Origin: Heliocidaris tuberculata
Taxonomy: Eukaryota > Echinodermata > Echinoidea > Camarodonta > Echinometridae
Length of the DNA: 64,000 bases
Direction of reading: 5' to 3'
Assembly: GCA_025618425.1 (NCBI GenBank)
Contig: CM046849.1
Location: forward strand, 31,600,126-31,664,125
The translations under genes and the position numbers were made by a program. Of the stretch, positions 49,268 through 60,699 are shown in pieces; position 1 is the first letter of the stretch; every line of letters starts with the position of its first letter. The notes beneath the pieces were generated by a model. It saw only the letters and a list, made by a program, of their open reading frames with translations, had not been told where the DNA came from and ran no database searches.

Positions 49268-50313
49268 ATATGGATTCTATGGATTTGGTAGACACCATCT
49301 TGAAAATGAAAAGGGTCCAGAGCAAAAGGTCACCTTTCCAGAAAGAAATACATAATCTTTGAAAGCAAAAGATACTAAAGTGGCATACAATGTGATTCTT
49401 AAAGGAAAGAAAGAAAGAAAATACTATGTAAGCATATATGCAATTACATGTATACGCACATTAAAAATTTATATCTCTGGTGTCATGGAAACCAGGAAAA
49501 TCTATGCGAAGCCCTGCTTGAATAAACAGGGTTATTGCTTTGAACAGCTAAGGTCATGAATTCAGTAAAGTTGAAAAAGATATCAAGAATCTGATTCTTC
49601 AACAAACTTTACTTGTCTTTGAGGCCTTTCGAAAGCTAAAAATGGGGGGGGGGGGGGGGGAGGAAAATAAAGAAAACTGTAAGTCCATGGATTAAAGAAT
49701 GGAAGAAATGTTATTTTGAATTGAATTGAATTGAAAAGGTTTTATTAATATTGCACTTCGCAGCCAAAAGGCTGAATTATGTACAATTCACAAGTTTTGC
49801 AATGACATGGTGTAAAACTGCTTAAAAACAAATTCAATAAAAACACTGTTTACATAAAGTCTAGTATAACAACAACTCAAGGTTTATGTGTGAAGATCAA
49901 AGGTAAAAGGTAAATTTATAATAAAAATAAAATGCGGTGAAGCATGAGTGAGTCCAAGGATGAATAAGCAGTCCCATGATTACTCACACAAACCCTCTCA
50001 CACTCAGTCTCCAACCTCGTTCTTACATGTCCTTCCTCACAACTTACACCAACTTAAAAAAATAAACATTCAACAATACACTATAAACTCCCTTCCTGTA
50101 CGCAAACCACTCATTCTTCTCATACGAATGCCCGCCCATCCATGGACTCACCGTCACATTGCTATGATTGTTATTACTTTACCTTTTGTTTTAACATGCA
50201 AAAAAGAGCATTACTTGCTCTTGATTTCAGTTGATAATCACAGACTTGTAAACTAGGAGACAGGAAATAATCTCAGAAGCCTAGACACAAGCTCAGAAAT
50301 GTTGATTTGCTGG

Positions 50314-50344
<31 letters not shown>

Positions 50345-50479
50345 GGACAAAGTAAATGTAAAAATATAATGTAATACAATATAACGTAATAAATAACATA
50401 TTGTATTGGGCCTAAAGCCAAGGTGAACGTTAAAAAAAAATAATCTGATGCCACTAAGAACAAAGAATGCCTAAATAGT
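49268..50479. other. Noncoding sequence with simple repeats
   Basis: Contains a G run (about 49645-49660), an inverted-TATTGAATTGAATTG patch near 49720 and a GA run at 50314-50345. A 102-codon open frame (49948-50256) has no recognised domain. Probably part of the MMADHC 5' untranslated intron. Confidence 0.4.
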
Positions 50480-50975
50480 AATGTATTTTCTATCACATGT
50501 ACTAAATCTATGGGGGGAAAATAAGATAAATAATTCAAATACTTGCTTTCAAAATCAGCTCTTAAAAATCTCACTCTTACCTTAAATGGCTGTTACTCGT
50601 TTGGAAGAACTTCTGATATTTCCAGCAAAATCCAAAGTCAAAATCATGTCCAAAACCAAAGAAATCCAAGCAGATTTTTTTTTACCATCGCGTGTTGTTT
50701 TCATTCCGCCTATGTTTTGGACTTAACTCGGCCAATAAAATTTTTTCCACAAAGAAACTCGGTATCGCGCGCGCACATCGATCTCTACGCACGCGCACAG
50801 CGATCTCTACGATCGCGCACGTGGAAAATCGGGACTTTTACATGTGCACGATAATACTGATGACCAATTTTTGTAGTGAGATTCAGCAAAAAAATGTATA
50901 CAATGACTCTGATGCCCCGTTTCACCAGAACTCACAGTAAATTATGGATTTCATTTTTTTGAATTATCTTTTGCA
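50480..50975 (-). promoter_or_regulatory. Candidate MMADHC promoter/5' noncoding exon (duplicate block K, copy 1)
   Basis: On the minus strand a transcribed-looking segment ends at 50581 with a fair splice donor (ATTTAAG then gtaagag). It could splice to the acceptor of the start-codon exon at 48613. Upstream, at 50762-50820, is a CpG-rich patch with TACGCACGCGCA (50786-50797), one base off the NRF1 consensus YGCGCAYGCGCR. NRF1 commonly drives nuclear genes for mitochondrial proteins, and sea urchin P3A2 is its homologue. The block is repeated at 54350-54843. Confidence 0.4.
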
Positions 50976-53228
50976 ACATCTAACTATACACAGCACTGTC
51001 GCGAAGCGACAGCGCTATATAGCAAGACGGCAGTTTTCTAGCATTGCAAACTGCAATGATAAAGTGCGACTACATGTTTTTCGCTGAAATTACAAATAGC
51101 TTTGAACTAAAAATTAAACTAAATAAATGTTCAACTACTGATTTATTACAATCATTAAGTTGAATTTAGTTAAACAACTTACAACTTACCAAAAATGATG
51201 ATTTATTGCATCATCTGCCATTAAGCATGTACATGTATAAGTGATCATCTGCCAACAGTAGCTGGCAGATGGATAAGTGGCCTTGTTCATTGGATAAGTG
51301 GCCTGACGGCTTGCTGGGGATTGAACTTCAACAAATCCATCCAAGCAATCAATTGCATGTGAGTATATCGTAAATTAGAAGTTAAACATACATTTTCAAT
51401 TAATTTTGTACATTGTTTTTAGCGACATTGAGGGGTGTCACACTGAAAGTTTAGTGGGTTATCTCCAATAACCTCGCATAAGTGTGAGTGAGTGGGTCCT
51501 TGTCAGATGCCAGGCCTTCGTTTTTGAAAAATCAATGGGGCTCAGTGAAGTGCTCTCCTCACTGTTGGCGAGGAGCTCAATTTGAGCTCCTAAAATAACT
51601 CTCCTGGAATCACCAAGGAGCTCAATTCCGTTATTTTACTCCCTTGGCATTTTCCACTTGTTCCTACTTTATTTTTGTTCTAATAAGTAGTTCATGCTGT
51701 TAAATAGTATTATAATTTTTTTCAAGAACTCACACTATTTATTTTTAGTATTAATTCCTTCAATTTGCATTTATAAGTTTCAACCTAGCATTTGTTTGTT
51801 TGTTGAAATCATGCTTTAAAACATGTAGTTTTTTAGCTGCTTGCTAACTGACACTAATTGATCAGCTAATGAAGTATTTGCTCATAAGTTGTATTATCAG
51901 TTGAGTTGTATTGATATTTATCATTTTATTAACTGGTTCGCTGTTCAAGTTGGTTGGCAAAAGGTATGTGCGACCACCTGAAGAGCTGTAAAGCAGTTTT
52001 GACATCTGATGATCATGTTAAGACTGGACCACACATAACCTTGCCCCTAACACACTAACATTGGGTCCAAAACTATTCAAGCATTGCAGAAAAAAAAAAC
52101 ATAAAAAATACTAACAAATACCTGCAAAAGGTAAAATTCTTTAAAACCAATCAGTATAAATGCATGATCTGTATGCAATTTTTTTTGCATGATTCTGCAA
52201 TTTCCAGTAATTGTTATTCCATGACAACATGAGTAAGAAGTATTATTCTGCTGGATCTAAAATGAACATTGGCTCAAATTTAGACACAAAAAAATGCTTG
52301 AGTAGTCGTGGTCACTAACAATTAAACTTGGAAGTGAACCCTCTGGGGAAAGTCTACAATTTTGACTCATACACTTATTTAAAAGGGAAAAGAAAGAATT
52401 GACTGCTAAGTTGCCACAATTTATATTGGCAGTCTTGTCTGTGCACTTTAATTTAACCTACCACAATCTGATTATGATCAACGGTCTTAACTTTTCCCTG
52501 AAAGTGATAGTGGACAATTTCCCAGGCAGGTTCACTTCCAAGATTTTGTGACTTGTCCTTTTTTCCAGCTCATGAAGGACGGCAGTGATTGACTGTAGGA
52601 ATCATCAATAATCATTACACACTGGCACATATTTGTGACAACACTGTAAAACCAGACTGGAGTGTCAATAACCATGTGAATAATCACAAATGCTCAGATA
52701 ATGAAATCATGCACAGGTGCAGCAATGAACATTTATGTTGTTGTTACATCTAAGCCCGTTTCGAGTACTCGATTAACCATGTACTCGCCCGATAGGGTCA
52801 CTACTCGACTAATGAAATTTCCATCGACTACTCGGTAACATAGTTGGAACTTGTGAATAACCCCCCAAAACCTCTAATTCAGAATAAAATATAGAAATTT
52901 ATCAATTAATTGTTAGTTCTAAGATATTTTAATTGCATTTGAATCAATAAAATTCATACTAGAGTGTTTCTTTTCGGTAGCTAAGTTCTCGAGGATTGAG
53001 CAGTAAAAACAAAGTCTGGCTATGTATGCTCCCGCTACATCGGAAGCTGCAGTTATAAGCGGGTGTGTGAGCCAGCTGCACACACATCGGTCACCGTATA
53101 CACCGTATAGCTCACCGTGTAAGCGAGCTCCTATCAAGTTTTTGCAAAAATGAAAGGACGCTTATCAGCACAGAATATTTTCAAGATAGCAATAGATGAA
53201 AACAAAACGACACTGAAATACTTCTTAC
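50976..53228. other. Upstream sequence without recognised genes
   Basis: Mostly AT-rich noncoding DNA. A short hairpin AGCACTGTCGCGAAGCGACAGCGCT-like palindrome starts near 50992. Near 51570-51640 the phrase GAGGAGCTCAATT recurs. No exon recognised. Confidence 0.4.
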
Positions 53229-53426
53229 TTGCTAATGCGTGCTTGTTCGTTGCCGACGGGACATGCACGGGCATGCCCGTGTCGATTTGACAAGGGCATT
53301 GAATTTGATGTCGATCGCACGCTCAGAATGTGCACAATTTCAATACGGAGAAAGATGAATAGGATTTCGTGTACTAAAACGCTCCGAACCCAACTATACT
53401 TCCGGGTACGAGCGCCACCTCTTGGC
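53229..53426 (-). promoter_or_regulatory. CpG-rich candidate promoter/first exon with ETS-like and CTCF-like motifs
   Basis: On the minus strand, CCGGAAGT (53398-53405) is a full ETS/GABP site. GCCAAGAGGTGGCGCT (53411-53426) matches most of the CTCF core. Downstream, CpG-rich sequence ends at a possible donor (CATTAGCAA then gtaagaag, edge at 53229). This is a housekeeping-type arrangement and a second candidate MMADHC start region. Whether it is used is unknown. Confidence 0.35.
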
Positions 53427-53752
53427 GACTGATAAACAACTGCAATATGATGATTATGACTGTGATGAAAAGGAGGAAGGAAATGACGATCTATTTCGCT
53501 TTATTTTACCTTGATTTTAATTTAGTCTTCACGAAAGTAGGTAGGAGGAGATAATTTACATTGCTCTGAATTTTATAACCACCACTGATCGTTTAAAACT
53601 TGTTTAATTTTAACATTTAAATACGGAAATTGGACATTAGTTATGGTAGTTGCACAGGCAGTTTGGGACTGGTTTCATGGCTTTATTTAACAGCGTCAAC
53701 TGTTTAGTTTTGAATGGGACTACACTGGCTCAGACGAGGAGCGCAATTAATC

Positions 53753-53780
53753 GCGCCCCTCGACTAGTGTCGAGGGGCGC
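53753..53780. other. Perfect 12-bp-arm hairpin
   Basis: GCGCCCCTCGAC, loop TAGT, GTCGAGGGGCGC. A GC-rich perfect inverted repeat in CpG-rich sequence. It is not followed by a T run, so it does not resemble a terminator. Confidence 0.8.
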
Positions 53781-53861
53781 AGTAGGAGCGCAATCGCGCT
53801 GGCGCTCCTCAAAAACGAAGGCCTGAGATGCCGTGTTTTGCACAGCATCTGGTCAGGCTAG

Positions 53862-54005
53862 CAACATCGGTGAGTTGAATTTAATGGTGTATTTCATGGA
53901 TATGTTGGTGTCGGTATTTGTAACTTAAATTAACTGCCGAATTTGAGTGAATGTTGGTGACCTTTGCGCAGTGATGTTTGAAAGTGTTGAGGTGTATGAA
54001 CATCC
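53862..54005 (+). repeat. Repeat M, copy 1, with a plus-strand donor-like site
   Basis: Begins GCAACATCGGTGAGTTGAA and contains GAATGTTGGTGACC. It matches 54836-54975. ACATCG then gtgagt is a strong donor consensus in both copies, so these may be 5' exon edges of a plus-strand transcript divergent from MMADHC. Confidence 0.55.
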
Positions 54006-54035
54006 AAGTGTACAGTCATCATGGTCATGGACTGT

Positions 54036-55295
54036 ATTACCAAATGCGTACAGTTAAGCGCCTAAAATGACTTTCATACTACGCATATGTTCTCCACACT
54101 ATTGAAACAAAACACAGGGTAGAAGATCATAAAATGAGGCAAAAAACATATCTTAGGAACTGCTCTCTGGTCACCCCCAGTCCAGATAAGCTTGTACATG
54201 TATAAGTGCCCCAGTCATCACCCCGTTGGCCCCACTTATCCAATGAACAAGGTTATAATATAACCTTGGTTGGCCCCAAATCGGGGTAGGTTGTGTCACA
54301 CCACGTATAGTGGTCATACTGACCACTACGCGGGACGAATGCAAAAATACTAGTCATTTTCTATCGCATGTACTTAAGGTATGGGAGGAAAAGTAAGATA
54401 AATATTTAAAATACTTCCTTTCGAATTCAGCGCTCTAAAATCTCTTTCCTACCTTAAATGGCCGTTAGGAAAAACTTCTGATATTTCCAGCAAAATCCAA
54501 AGTCAAAATCATGTCCAAAACCTAAGAAATCCCCGCCAATTTTTTTTGCGATCGCATGTTGTTTTCATGGTGCCGATGTTTTTAGACTAAATCGGCCAAT
54601 AAAATTTTGTCCACAACGAAACTCGGTATCGCGTGCACATCGATCTCTACGATCGCACACACGGAAAATCGGGACTTACGTGTGCGCGATAGGAACCGAA
54701 CTTTTAACGACCGAATTTTTTAGCGGGAGATGCCAGCGCTCGCGGCGATCAGGAAATGTACATCATGACTTGCGATACCCCGTTTTGCCAGAAGTGACAG
54801 TAAATTACAGATTTCATTTTCGGAATTATCTTTTCCAACATCGGTGAGTTGAATTTATTGTATTTCATGAATATGTTGGTGTCGTTTCTTGTAAATTAAA
54901 TGCCGATTATGAGTGAATGTTGGTGACTTTTCTGCAGTGGTGTTTTGAAAGTGTTGAGGTGGATGACTGCCTAGAGTCTACACACGAAGTATAGTAATGT
55001 CGCTATGAGTGGGTTGTGTGTCTTTTTCCCATAGGGGGCACATGTTTGGTAATACAATACCCTTTTCAAGGGACCAAAACGCAGCGTCGTTGGGAAGGGA
55101 GTTTGCTCGGAAGGGAATATCGTATTACTATAGTATTAGATCTAGATCTGTTTCGTTGTCTTTTTCAAATTCCACCAATATCTTTTTCTGTAGGACTTAA
55201 AGCTTTCATTATGTAAGTTTGACAGATATTCATATGATATTTTATTTGCTATGGTTGATTTTCTGAAAAGTGTTCGGTAATAGGATCCACCTCCA
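54036..55295. repeat. Dispersed repeat L, copy 2, split by ~0.9 kb
   Basis: The left part (54036-54115, AGTTAAGCGCCTAAAATGAC to CACTATTGAAACAAA) and right part (about 55013-55295, GTTGTGTGTCTTTTTCCCAT onward) are contiguous in copy 1 at 39719-40060. The sequence in between contains block K copy 2 and repeat M copy 2. Confidence 0.65.
54350..54843 (-). promoter_or_regulatory. Duplicate block K, copy 2
   Basis: Closely matches 50480-50975, including TTCTGATATTTCCAGCAAAA and the CpG-rich patch (ATCGATCTCTACGATCG). The minus-strand donor is kept (edge at 54453, gtaggaa). On the plus strand it leads into repeat M and its donor, so the block could act as a bidirectional promoter. Function is inferred only. 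Confidence 0.4.
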
Positions 55296-55545
55296 TTATA
55301 CACACAAAGTATAACATAGTAATGCTGCTACATTGTAACAGTTAATGTTTCAAAGGGTAAGATCCCAGCACAATTACCAAGATGTGGGACCACACAAACA
55401 ACACTGCGGAACATAATGACCATAATGGGCTCATTTCTCCCTCAATTAACTTTGTTATTAGAATGAAATCAAGAGACAGGAACACCAACATCACTTCCGT
55501 ATAATTATTTCTGAATTCTTTCCACAAAAAAAGGTGAAAACTCAC

Positions 55546-55595
55546 CTGTTTTCATAGACTCTGCACCGCCGTAGTTTTCACTTTAATTACGTCAC
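55546..55595 (-). promoter_or_regulatory. Candidate first noncoding exon with CRE-like site
   Basis: Minus strand: GTGACGTAA (55595-55587, CREB/ATF-like) lies about 25 bp upstream of a short segment ending TATGAAAACAG then gtgagtt, a strong donor at 55546. It is a third candidate start for MMADHC or for an unknown minus-strand transcript. Confidence 0.3.
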
Positions 55596-55909
55596 AAAAA
55601 TAACTGCTAGTCTGCTAATCAGCCGGCTTGTTGAATATGATGGAGATTCCTGGTTAGCCTATTAAAAAAAAAAAAAAAAAAAAAATTGTGAATTTCTTTA
55701 TCTCACTCCATATTTGCCATTTTTTGCAGATCACTGGAGAATGTGTTATCATTTTTCCCCCGTAATTTTACTTTTAACTTAGTCTTGAGTTTTTACAGTA
55801 AAAGTGTAGGCAAGTGTAGTGTAACAGTTAGTCGCCGAGAGAAACTCTGAAAGTGCATTCTGCCTTTGTTTTGTTTTGTTTTTGTTTTTTCTTTTTTGCA
55901 GTCGGGTGA

Positions 55910-56530
55910 AGAGGCGGTGCGCCCGGGGGGGGGGGGGGACAGGGGGCACAGTGCCCCCACTTTTTCAAGTACCCCCAAAGTGCCCTTTCTATTTCTGAAA
56001 AAATGCCTTTCTCTCTGATAAGTGCCCTTTTTACCGTTACTAAAAATGCCCCTTTCCATTCTAATATTGACCTTCCCCTTCTGATAAGTGCCATTTTCCT
56101 CTCCTGATAAGTGCCCCCTTTTAAATCTGATATTCATCTCCATATCTCTCTAATAAATGACCTTTTCTCCTTCTGATAAGTGCAATTTTACTTCTGATAG
56201 GTTCCTCTTTTTCTTTCTAATAATTGCCCTTCCATCTTCTGATAAGTGCCCCTAATTTCTCTCTAATTTGCCCCCTTTTTTATTTGATAAGTACATTTTT
56301 TTATTTCTGATAGGGGCCCCTTTTCCCTTCTAATTAGTGCCAACTTTCCCCTTCTGATAAGTGCCCGTTTTCAAATCTGATGTGCCCCCTCTTTACTTCT
56401 GATAAATGCCCCTTTTCCTATCTAATATTGTGCCCTTTTCCTCTTCTCATGAGTGTCTCTTTTCACTTATTATAAGTGCCTCTTCCCATCTCTGATAAGC
56501 ACCCTTTCCTCTTCTGATATATGCCCCCTT
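55910..56530. repeat. TTCTGATAAGTGCCCCTTTT minisatellite
   Basis: About 600 bp of diverged tandem units with the core CTGATAAGTGCCCYTTT, period roughly 30-40 bp, preceded by a G run (about 55925-55939) and CAGGGGGCACAGTGCCCCC. Related TGCCCYTTTT phrases reappear near 57275-57310. Confidence 0.75.
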
Positions 56531-57401
56531 TTACCTATATTTCCCACTGTTTCTTACAAAAAGAGCCATACATAAGTTCAAAAAATCGATGCGGCTTTAT
56601 GCAGTAACAGACTAACAGGCACACATAATTATTAATACAAAGTAAGGCAGTGGGGCTTGAGGCAAGAGGGGCATAATGTCCCATAATGGCTATCCCCTCC
56701 CCCCCCCCCTCCCCCAGCAAAAGATTTATCATTCGGCTCTCTCGAATGTGCGCATAATTTACACCAAGTTAAGGCAATATTTTCTGCAAATATCCCCCAA
56801 ACTCGCTGGCTACACTCGCTAGCTCTTATAGTATATCACGAAATCAAGCAGATCGCATAAAATATGTTGATATCGAATACCTGGATGGATCAGAACTTAC
56901 ATCATTTATGTTAATATAGATGTAATCCTAAAGAAAAACGACAGGGTTAATGTACGAATTAAACGCTAATTTGACATCCCCCAATTAATTTGCTGTTGTC
57001 ATTTTCATTATATCGCCATAAATAATGCCCAACAAAAGGACTGCAGCATTAGAAAAAAGTCTGAAAAATTTTCCCTTGCTTCGCTTGCTCGCACATGAAT
57101 CATTAGACCATCACACACAACTGCTAATTGGGGAAGCTAAAGCAGTATCCAGAACCACAATAAAAAGGAAGAAGGTGATGCTTGATAATGTATTAATCAT
57201 GTGAACTGGACTGTAGGGTAATACCAATGTGACAAAACCGTCCTTTGTTCGCTTTATATTCACCCCTTGTAGGTGCCCCTTTTCCCCCCCAAAAGTGCCC
57301 TTTTTGGCTGGTGCCCCCCCCCCCCCACTTTGAAAGACGCTCCGCCGCCCTTGGTCGGGTGAGCAGGTCTTTTTTGTTACTAAAAGAAAACAAAAACAAA
57401 G

Positions 57402-57404
<3 letters not shown>
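56531..57404. other. Noncoding sequence, C runs
   Basis: C runs near 56698-56715 and 57317-57328. Proline- and glycine-rich open frames on either strand come from these runs. No exon recognised. Confidence 0.4.
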
Positions 57405-57439
<35 letters not shown>

Positions 57440-57440
57440 A
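57405..57440. repeat. GA dinucleotide run
   Basis: Short GA microsatellite followed by GAAAGAAAGAG. Confidence 0.95.
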
Positions 57441-57794
57441 AGAGTTGTCCCGGCCAGCTCGCCTCACGATCACTAGATCGACTACACCTCCTCCCTCCTC
57501 TCCCCCACCCCCCAGCTCAGTTTCGGGTTGGGACTGAACCATTTTCAGCATTTCGGCATTTTGCTCGTTACTCAGATATTAAACACGTATATTATATTCG
57601 TCTGATTAGAGGGGGGTGTGGGGGGAGTGGGGGATGTGACACTCCCCACTCAAAATTGCTGTCGGCAAATGCGCCACCTCTGTCGGAAAAAAAGTAGGGG
57701 GGAAAAGGAAGAGGGAAGAGGAAAGAGAAAAAGGAAAAGGAGAAAAGAAAAAGAAGGAAACACTGCATGGCCAAAGTTGATATTGTTAATGTTA

Positions 57795-58310
57795 ATATTC
57801 GGGCAAAGTGCGTCCCCTTCGGCAATGGGCTGCAGCCCCCCCCCCCCCCCCCGATATTCCGGCAGCGAGGTGCTATATCCACATATTTGGGCAGCGAGGT
57901 TCCCAGATAATTATGTAACTCCTGTACGTATAACTTCTGTACATTTTCATTATCAAAAGTTTTAAACAAATTTTCTCGCTCGCTTCGCTCGCTAAATTTG
58001 GAAAGTGAAAAGTTGACAATCGGGCAAAAGGCGCCACCCTTTAGCAATGGATTGCCCCCTCCCCCGAGTATTTTCAAAGTTCCGATATTCGGGCAACCAC
58101 CACTTCATATTCGGGCAGCGAGGTGCCAGAATATCCACATACTTATTTGGGCAGCGTGGTTCCCAGATAATTATGTAACTTCTGTATGTAAATTCTGTAC
58201 ATTTTCACTCCGAAAATTAAAAAAAATTGCTCTCTCGCTTCGCTCGCTCGCTCGCAAAAAATTTAGAAATTGAATAGTTGATATTTCGGGCAAAAGGCGT
58301 CAGCCCCCCC
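57795..58310. repeat. ~230-bp tandem repeat with CGGGCAAAAGGCG starts
   Basis: Two units and part of a third begin near 57800, 58021 and 58289 with ATTCGGGCAAAGTGCG or CGGGCAAAAGGCG. Each has a C run, GGCAGCGAGGTGC, CCCAGATAATTATGTAAC and a closing TCGCTCGCTTCGCTCGC stretch. Confidence 0.8.
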
Positions 58311-59526
58311 CCCCCCCTTGCGAAACTGGGCCCGTATGATCAAAATCTCTACATCTGCGATTTTCTTTTATTATTATTTGTGGGGGGGGGGGAGGGGGGA
58401 ATTTGGGTGCAGTGAGACTGATTTCCTTTGTTTATTTTCTTGAAAATTCAGCTGGTATACTGTCAGATTTTTAGAGCAACTTTATTTTCTTTTTCTTTTG
58501 TCTAAAGACAGGCAGGTATGTCTTAATCTAACGCATTTGGGTTGTATTTGCCATATCATAACAAAAATACTTCATTTTGCAGTTAGGTGGTTAGTTCCAG
58601 GCGTGGATGGACTTCAGAAGAGGGTCCGATGCAGGCGACGGGTAGTTTGCAGGCACAAACCCTGGTCTGTCGTACAAGAGAGTCTGCGCTGTAAGACTAC
58701 CATAGGCCATGTACTGTAGCTGCAGTAGGTAGCTGGATTAGGCTCCTCTCAAGACACAATGATTTTTTGATAAAGTGTCAAATTAGGGTCTGTGCTTGCA
58801 GACTAGGCGACGGGGCCAACAGCTTCTGTTCCCTGCACTTAGGAGGAGGAGGAAGAGGGGGGGGGGGGTGTGCTCCCCCGTCCGCCCCCTCCTCTCTTTC
58901 GTGGACCATACGAAAGTTCGCAAAATTTCATTGGAACGGGATAGAATTGGACCTTTCACGAATACAAAAAGTCGTTTACGCCCTTTCACTAGGAATTAGC
59001 ATGCTTAGAGCCTACTTAAAAAAAATAAGCAGCCCCCGTGTCAATATTTGAGTGTCAGTGAAAGTTGAATTAAGTTGGACCAGCAAGCTAATATTGTTCG
59101 ATTACGTAACGGAAGGGTGTAAACAGAAACCAACAAGGATAGAAGAATGTCCCGTCGTATATCTGGTTTCTTTGACTTCTGTCTATTCGTGACGTTCGGA
59201 ATCGTTCATCTATATTATATTTGATATATTCGTACTACATGCATGCACAGCCGAAATACCTACCATAATAGCGATTGTAAAGATTTAACTTTATTTCAAT
59301 GAGAAAAGTAGAACAAAGAGAATTATAGGCTACTGTGGAGCCTAACTGTCATATCTTATTTTCCAACTTGCAGAATGTTTTAGGCTTATGAGTTGAAAAG
59401 TGGAAAGTTCTACCAACTTGTAAGAGCAACGGAGCTTGGTCATAAATTGCATGCATGAAGAAAACTTTGAGGTATGTTGATACTTAATCATTATAGCATG
59501 AACCATTTGCATTCGTATTATTTACC
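58311..59526. other. Noncoding sequence without recognised genes
   Basis: Contains G runs near 58381-58400 and 58858-58868. A segment at about 58590-58720 is more GC-balanced and follows a possible acceptor (cattttgcag), but I could not assign it to a gene. Confidence 0.35.
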
Positions 59527-59687
59527 AATGTGATGATGATAATGATAAATTTGATGATGACAATGATGACGACGACGAAGAGGATAATGATGATGATGTT
59601 GTTGATGCAATGTTGTTGTTGTTATTGTTAATGGTAATGATAGTGTAGTTGATGATGTCAATGATGTAAATGATGATAGTGATGATA

Positions 59688-59729
<42 letters not shown>

Positions 59730-59785
59730 TCGATGATGCTGCTGCTGTTGATGATGATGATGGTGATGATGATGATGATGAATGA
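59527..59785. repeat. GAT trinucleotide array (~260 bp)
   Basis: GAT-rich array like that at 44256-44840, with a pure stretch near 59690-59730. Met- and Ile-rich open frames are artefacts. Confidence 0.95.
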
Positions 59786-60690
59786 TAGAGATAGTAGAAT
59801 CAATAAAGATGATCTTGATACAAGTGTGAAAGTACATTTTCTGTCCGGTACAGTGAACTCAGAAAATCATTAAGTTGAAGGGTGCCCTTTAGTTATGCAG
59901 GACGTAGGCTGTATTTTTCTCCGATATTTTGTCAGGACTCAGATCTCCTATCTTCGCAAAATATTCCGGTTAGACAAAAAGAAGTTATGAGACACACTTA
60001 AAGGGCGTGTTGCACCTCAAATACTGGTTAACGCCATCTACGTCTTTGGGGGGGGGGGGGGGGACAACTACAAGTAAACGAATGGACTTCAGCTAACGGT
60101 AGTCAGCGACTTAATCTCTACATGGTCAGCGTTTGCGAAACAGACCAAAGTTACCCTTACTCTTCGGTTTCGCGTAATATGTTGCACTGAGGGATGGCCC
60201 GTCCGAAGAGTTGCGAATAAACCAGATTGGCCCCCAGTCAGGCCACGGGAAAGACCCATAGTCTCGTCAGTTTACACCCCTTTAAAGGAGAATCACATTT
60301 TAATATTTGTTATTTTCTGGATGAAATGAGAATTGAGAATGAAGATGTATGTTTGGGTTTCGATCAATAGGCCTCCAGTGAATTGGAATTGAATTTTTAA
60401 AAAAATAGATAAAAGATAAAAGGGTAACCATCCCCATCTCCCCGTGGATAGGTCACCGGAGCGGGAGGGGTAGATATGATAAGAGAGGGATGTAGAAGAG
60501 GGTACGTAGAGGGGTCGCTCTTGGCTTGTATATACATAATCATCATGATGAGAAAAAGAAATTATAGTGGAAATTATCTGGAAGAATGGTGCTTTTAATC
60601 TTCGGCTTGGGAGGGGGTCATAATTTCAGCATTCTTTGACGTGTAGGGTAATGTTTTCGCATGGCTGTAGTCGTGACATGAAAAAATGAG
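59786..60690. other. Upstream noncoding sequence
   Basis: Includes a G run (about 60048-60063). No exon recognised. Probably intergenic sequence before the membrane protein gene. Confidence 0.4.
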
Positions 60691-60699
60691 TATAAAAAG
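60691..60699 (+). promoter_or_regulatory. Candidate TATA box
   Basis: TATAAAAAG, about 475 bp before the proposed start codon at 61167. It could serve the membrane protein gene, whose first coding exon may begin after an acceptor at 61138. Position alone supports it. Confidence 0.25.

Noticed and set aside
57111..58077. Pro- and Gly-rich open frames of 115-161 codons on both strands
   Set aside because: Caused by C/G runs and the ~230-bp tandem units; no domain or consistent splice sites.
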